Shown here one piece after another: positions 30,290 to 32,165 of a stretch of DNA of 32,165 nucleotides (its first letter is position 1; the number at the start of each line of letters is the position of its first letter). The position numbers were made by a program, and so were the translations under genes. The stretch lies in NCBI GenBank assembly GCA_964571145.1, contig CAZNAP010000021.1, positions 1 through 32,165 on the forward strand, read 5' to 3'. The notes under the pieces are model-generated. The model was not told where the DNA came from and did not search any database. It saw only the letters and a list, made by a program, of their open reading frames with translations. The DNA comes from Suilimivivens sp964571145. GTDB taxonomy: Bacteria > Bacillota > Clostridia > Lachnospirales > Lachnospiraceae.

Positions 30290-32041
30290 TTACTGTCTTA
30301 CTTTAATGTGAACCTCGCGCAGCTGTTGTTCTGTTACTTCGTTTGGTGCGCCACACATTAAATCCTGTGCCGTTCCGCTCATAGGGAAAGGAATGACTTC
30401 TCTGATATTTTCCTCATTGCGCAGCAACATAATCATACGGTCTACACCAGGTGCCATGCCTGCATGTGGAGGTGCCCCAAACTGGAATGCATTGTATAAA
30501 GCTCCAAATTTCTGCTTTAAGACTTCCTCATCATACCCTGCTATTTCAAACGCTTTTACCATAATATCCAAGTTGTGATTTCGTACTGCACCGGAAGATA
30601 ATTCCACACCATTGCATACAATGTCATACTGGTATGCCAAAATTTCCAGCGGATCCTTGGTGTTAAGTGCCTCTAAACCACCTTGCGGCATGGAGAAAGG
30701 ATTGTGTGTAAATCCAACCTTGTGTGTTTCCTCATCTTTTTCAAACATGGGGAAATCATTTACGAAGCAAAAACGATATGCATTCTTTTCGCAAATATCC
30801 AGTCTTTTTCCTAATTCGTTTCGAATCTGACCTGCATAGCTTGCAGCATGTGCTTCCTTATCGGCGATAAAGAAGATTGTATCTTCTGCTTTGAGTCCTG
30901 CCAATTCCTGTAATTCCGTCTTCATATCATCGGGAATGAATTTATCAATGGGTCCCTTGTAGGACATATCTTCCTGTACTTCCAGGTATCCCAATCCACC
31001 CATGCCGATTTCCGTAGCAAATTTAAGCATCTTCTCATGGAAGCCCTTGGACATATGGCCTTGTATGGTAATGGCACGAACGGTTTTATTCTGAAAAGGC
31101 TTAAATGTACATCTGTTAAAGAATTCGGATAAATCAATAATTCTCAAAGGATTTCTTAAATCCGGCTTATCTGAACCAAACTCCAACATTGCTTGTTTGT
31201 AGCTGATTACAGGATAAGGTGCCTGCGTTACCTCAAATCCTTCCGGTGCAAACTTCTCAAAAGTAGCTGTCAAAACTTCTTCACCTGCACGGAAAACATC
31301 TTCCTGTGTCGCAAAACTCATTTCAAAATCCAGCTGATAAAATTCGCCGGGAGAACGATCTGCTCTTGCGTCCTCATCGCGGAAACAAGGTGCAATCTGA
31401 AAATACTTATCCACACCAGAAACCATCAGCAACTGTTTGTATTGCTGTGGTGCCTGAGGAAGTGCATAGAATTTGCCCTTGTAATGTCTGGACGGCACAA
31501 TATAATCTCTTGCACCTTCCGGTGAAGATGCACAAAGAATAGGAGTCTGAATCTCCATGAATCCCATGTCTGTCATTTTTTCACGCAGGAATTTAATAAC
31601 ATTGGAACGGAAAATCATATTGTCCATGACTTTCTTATTTCTTAAATCCAAAAAGCGATATTTCAAACGCAAATCCTCACGGATTTCTTTTGAAGAAGTA
31701 ACTTCAAATGGAAGCTGACGATATACTTTTCCTAAAACTTCAACGCTGTGAGCCTCCAGTTCAATAGTACCTGTCGGGATTTTAGGATTGTAAGTTTCTT
31801 CATCTCTCTTCTCGATTTGTCCCTGAATACTAATACAATCTTCCTTATTAATTCCTTTTAAAAGTGTTGTATCACGCATAACAATCTGCAACACACCGTA
31901 CATATCACGTAAATCAATAAAAGATACACCTCCATGGTCACGGATGTTTTCCACCCAGCCTGCTACCTTTAATACTTGACCAATATCACCTTCGCTAATC
32001 TGATTCAGGGTTCTCTCCCTGTAAATTGTTGACATTTCCAT
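30290..32041 (-). CDS. aspS: Aspartate-tRNA ligase
   Basis: Class II synthetase charging tRNA-Asp. The 583-residue protein has the N-terminal OB anticodon-binding domain (GQVLKVAGWVENIRDHGGVSF), class II motif 2 (CFRDEDARADRSPGEFYQLD), a bacterial GAD-type insertion and motif 3 (APPHAGMAPGVDRMIM), plus the QAPQQYKQ segment. The length is normal for bacterial AspRS. The frame extends 20 codons upstream, but the ATG at 32041 follows AAAGGGAAG by seven bases and fits the family N-terminus. Its upstream region runs off the window, so the promoter is not seen. Confidence 0.96.
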   Translation of the reverse strand: MEMSTIYRERTLNQISEGDIGQVLKVAGWVENIRDHGGVSFIDLRDMYGVLQIVMRDTTLLKGINKEDCISIQGQIEKRDEETYNPKIPTGTIELEAHSVEVLGKVYRQLPFEVTSSKEIREDLRLKYRFLDLRNKKVMDNMIFRSNVIKFLREKMTDMGFMEIQTPILCASSPEGARDYIVPSRHYKGKFYALPQAPQQYKQLLMVSGVDKYFQIAPCFRDEDARADRSPGEFYQLDFEMSFATQEDVFRAGEEVLTATFEKFAPEGFEVTQAPYPVISYKQAMLEFGSDKPDLRNPLRIIDLSEFFNRCTFKPFQNKTVRAITIQGHMSKGFHEKMLKFATEIGMGGLGYLEVQEDMSYKGPIDKFIPDDMKTELQELAGLKAEDTIFFIADKEAHAASYAGQIRNELGKRLDICEKNAYRFCFVNDFPMFEKDEETHKVGFTHNPFSMPQGGLEALNTKDPLEILAYQYDIVCNGVELSSGAVRNHNLDIMVKAFEIAGYDEEVLKQKFGALYNAFQFGAPPHAGMAPGVDRMIMLLRNEENIREVIPFPMSGTAQDLMCGAPNEVTEQQLREVHIKVRQ

Positions 32042-32116
32042 GATTTTTCTTCCCTTTCTGCGTTTGCCTGTTGATACAAGCACAACGTCCACCTTGCTCA
32101 TTACTTACATAATCAT

Positions 32117-32160
32117 AACTACCGGCTCAGCCGGTAGTTTGCTCTGCCCCTATAAGGGGC
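32117..32160. repeat. Two tandem palindromes, possible IS200/IS605-type or REP-like end
   Basis: AACTACCGGC and GCCGGTAGTT pair perfectly around three bases (32117-32139); seven bases later GCCCCT and AGGGGC pair around ATA (32146-32160). Two compact subterminal hairpins are typical of IS200/IS605 ends and REP-like elements. I recall similar sequence as a common repeat in Lachnospiraceae, but cannot check. The rest of the element, if any, lies outside the window. Confidence 0.6.
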
Positions 32161-32165
32161 TTGTA

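Noticed and set aside
32042..32101. 20-codon extension of AspRS
   Set aside because: The ATG at 32041 has a better binding site, and the extension is not part of the known AspRS N-terminus.
1..32165. tRNA or rRNA genes
   Set aside because: No tRNA arm pattern with conserved TTCGA loop or rRNA-like sequence was found on reading the gaps, though a covariance search was not possible.

Overview
The window (about 40% G+C by eye) looks like core chromosome of a low-GC Gram-positive anaerobe of the Clostridia, most likely a Lachnospiraceae. The evidence is strong GGAGG-type ribosome binding sites, T-box and FMN riboswitch leaders, a secA-prfB pair with the prfB frameshift, an ECF riboflavin transporter subunit, and a phosphate butyryltransferase/butyrate kinase pair (the Ptb-Buk route to butyrate). 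Genus and species cannot be read from the sequence. No tRNA, rRNA, CRISPR array, prophage or intact transposase was seen.

Layout. 1-6219 (all minus): a YcxB-like membrane protein, then the t6A tRNA-modification genes tsaE, tsaB and rimI; next a small Cys-rich protein, rnz (RNase Z), an anchored hypothetical protein, tsaD and ispD. 6241-9917: a three-gene ABC export operon (ATPase, membrane-fusion protein, MacB-like permease) with a near-consensus promoter overlapped by a palindrome. 10064-11167: ribU behind an FMN riboswitch. 11119-11608: gene-free, with repeated GGGTAA hairpins. 11609-11961: remnant of a toxin-antitoxin pair. 12090-14468: tex. 14660-16402 (plus): membrane protein, HEQEH metalloprotease-like protein and DUF975-like membrane protein. 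16365-20118 (minus): secA-prfB. 20290-22110: tryptophan synthase beta-like gene under a Trp-specifying T-box. 22267-24286 (plus): ptb-buk. 24283-27130 (minus): trkH-trkA potassium uptake. 27234-28107: a small XRE regulator and a three-helix membrane protein, with an unusual promoter and leader. 28540-30274: tyrS under a Tyr T-box. 30290-32041: aspS. The last 50 bases hold two tandem palindromes that look like a mobile or REP-type element end.

The most unusual region is 27900-28460. A TTGACA/TATTCT promoter is bracketed by two nearly identical 18-bp palindromes 33 bp apart, and is preceded by five T-tracts at an exact 11-bp period. It drives a leader whose first open frame encodes a 44-residue Arg/Met-rich peptide built from LRMS-like tetrapeptide repeats. 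That frame ends in an ATGA overlap with an upstream in-frame ATG of the membrane-protein gene, and the operon also encodes a small XRE repressor-like protein. I propose an autoregulated module, but this is inference. Second, a 15-bp repeat (core TCACTCGGTGCTTAG) sits in six separate intergenic gaps and may be a dispersed repeat family of this genome.

Functionally the window is mostly housekeeping: translation (t6A, RNase Z, RF2, TyrRS, AspRS), secretion (SecA), isoprenoid precursor synthesis (IspD), riboflavin and potassium uptake, and butyrate formation. The two T-boxes could be assigned by reading the specifier codons directly: UGG upstream of the trpB-like gene and UAC upstream of tyrS.
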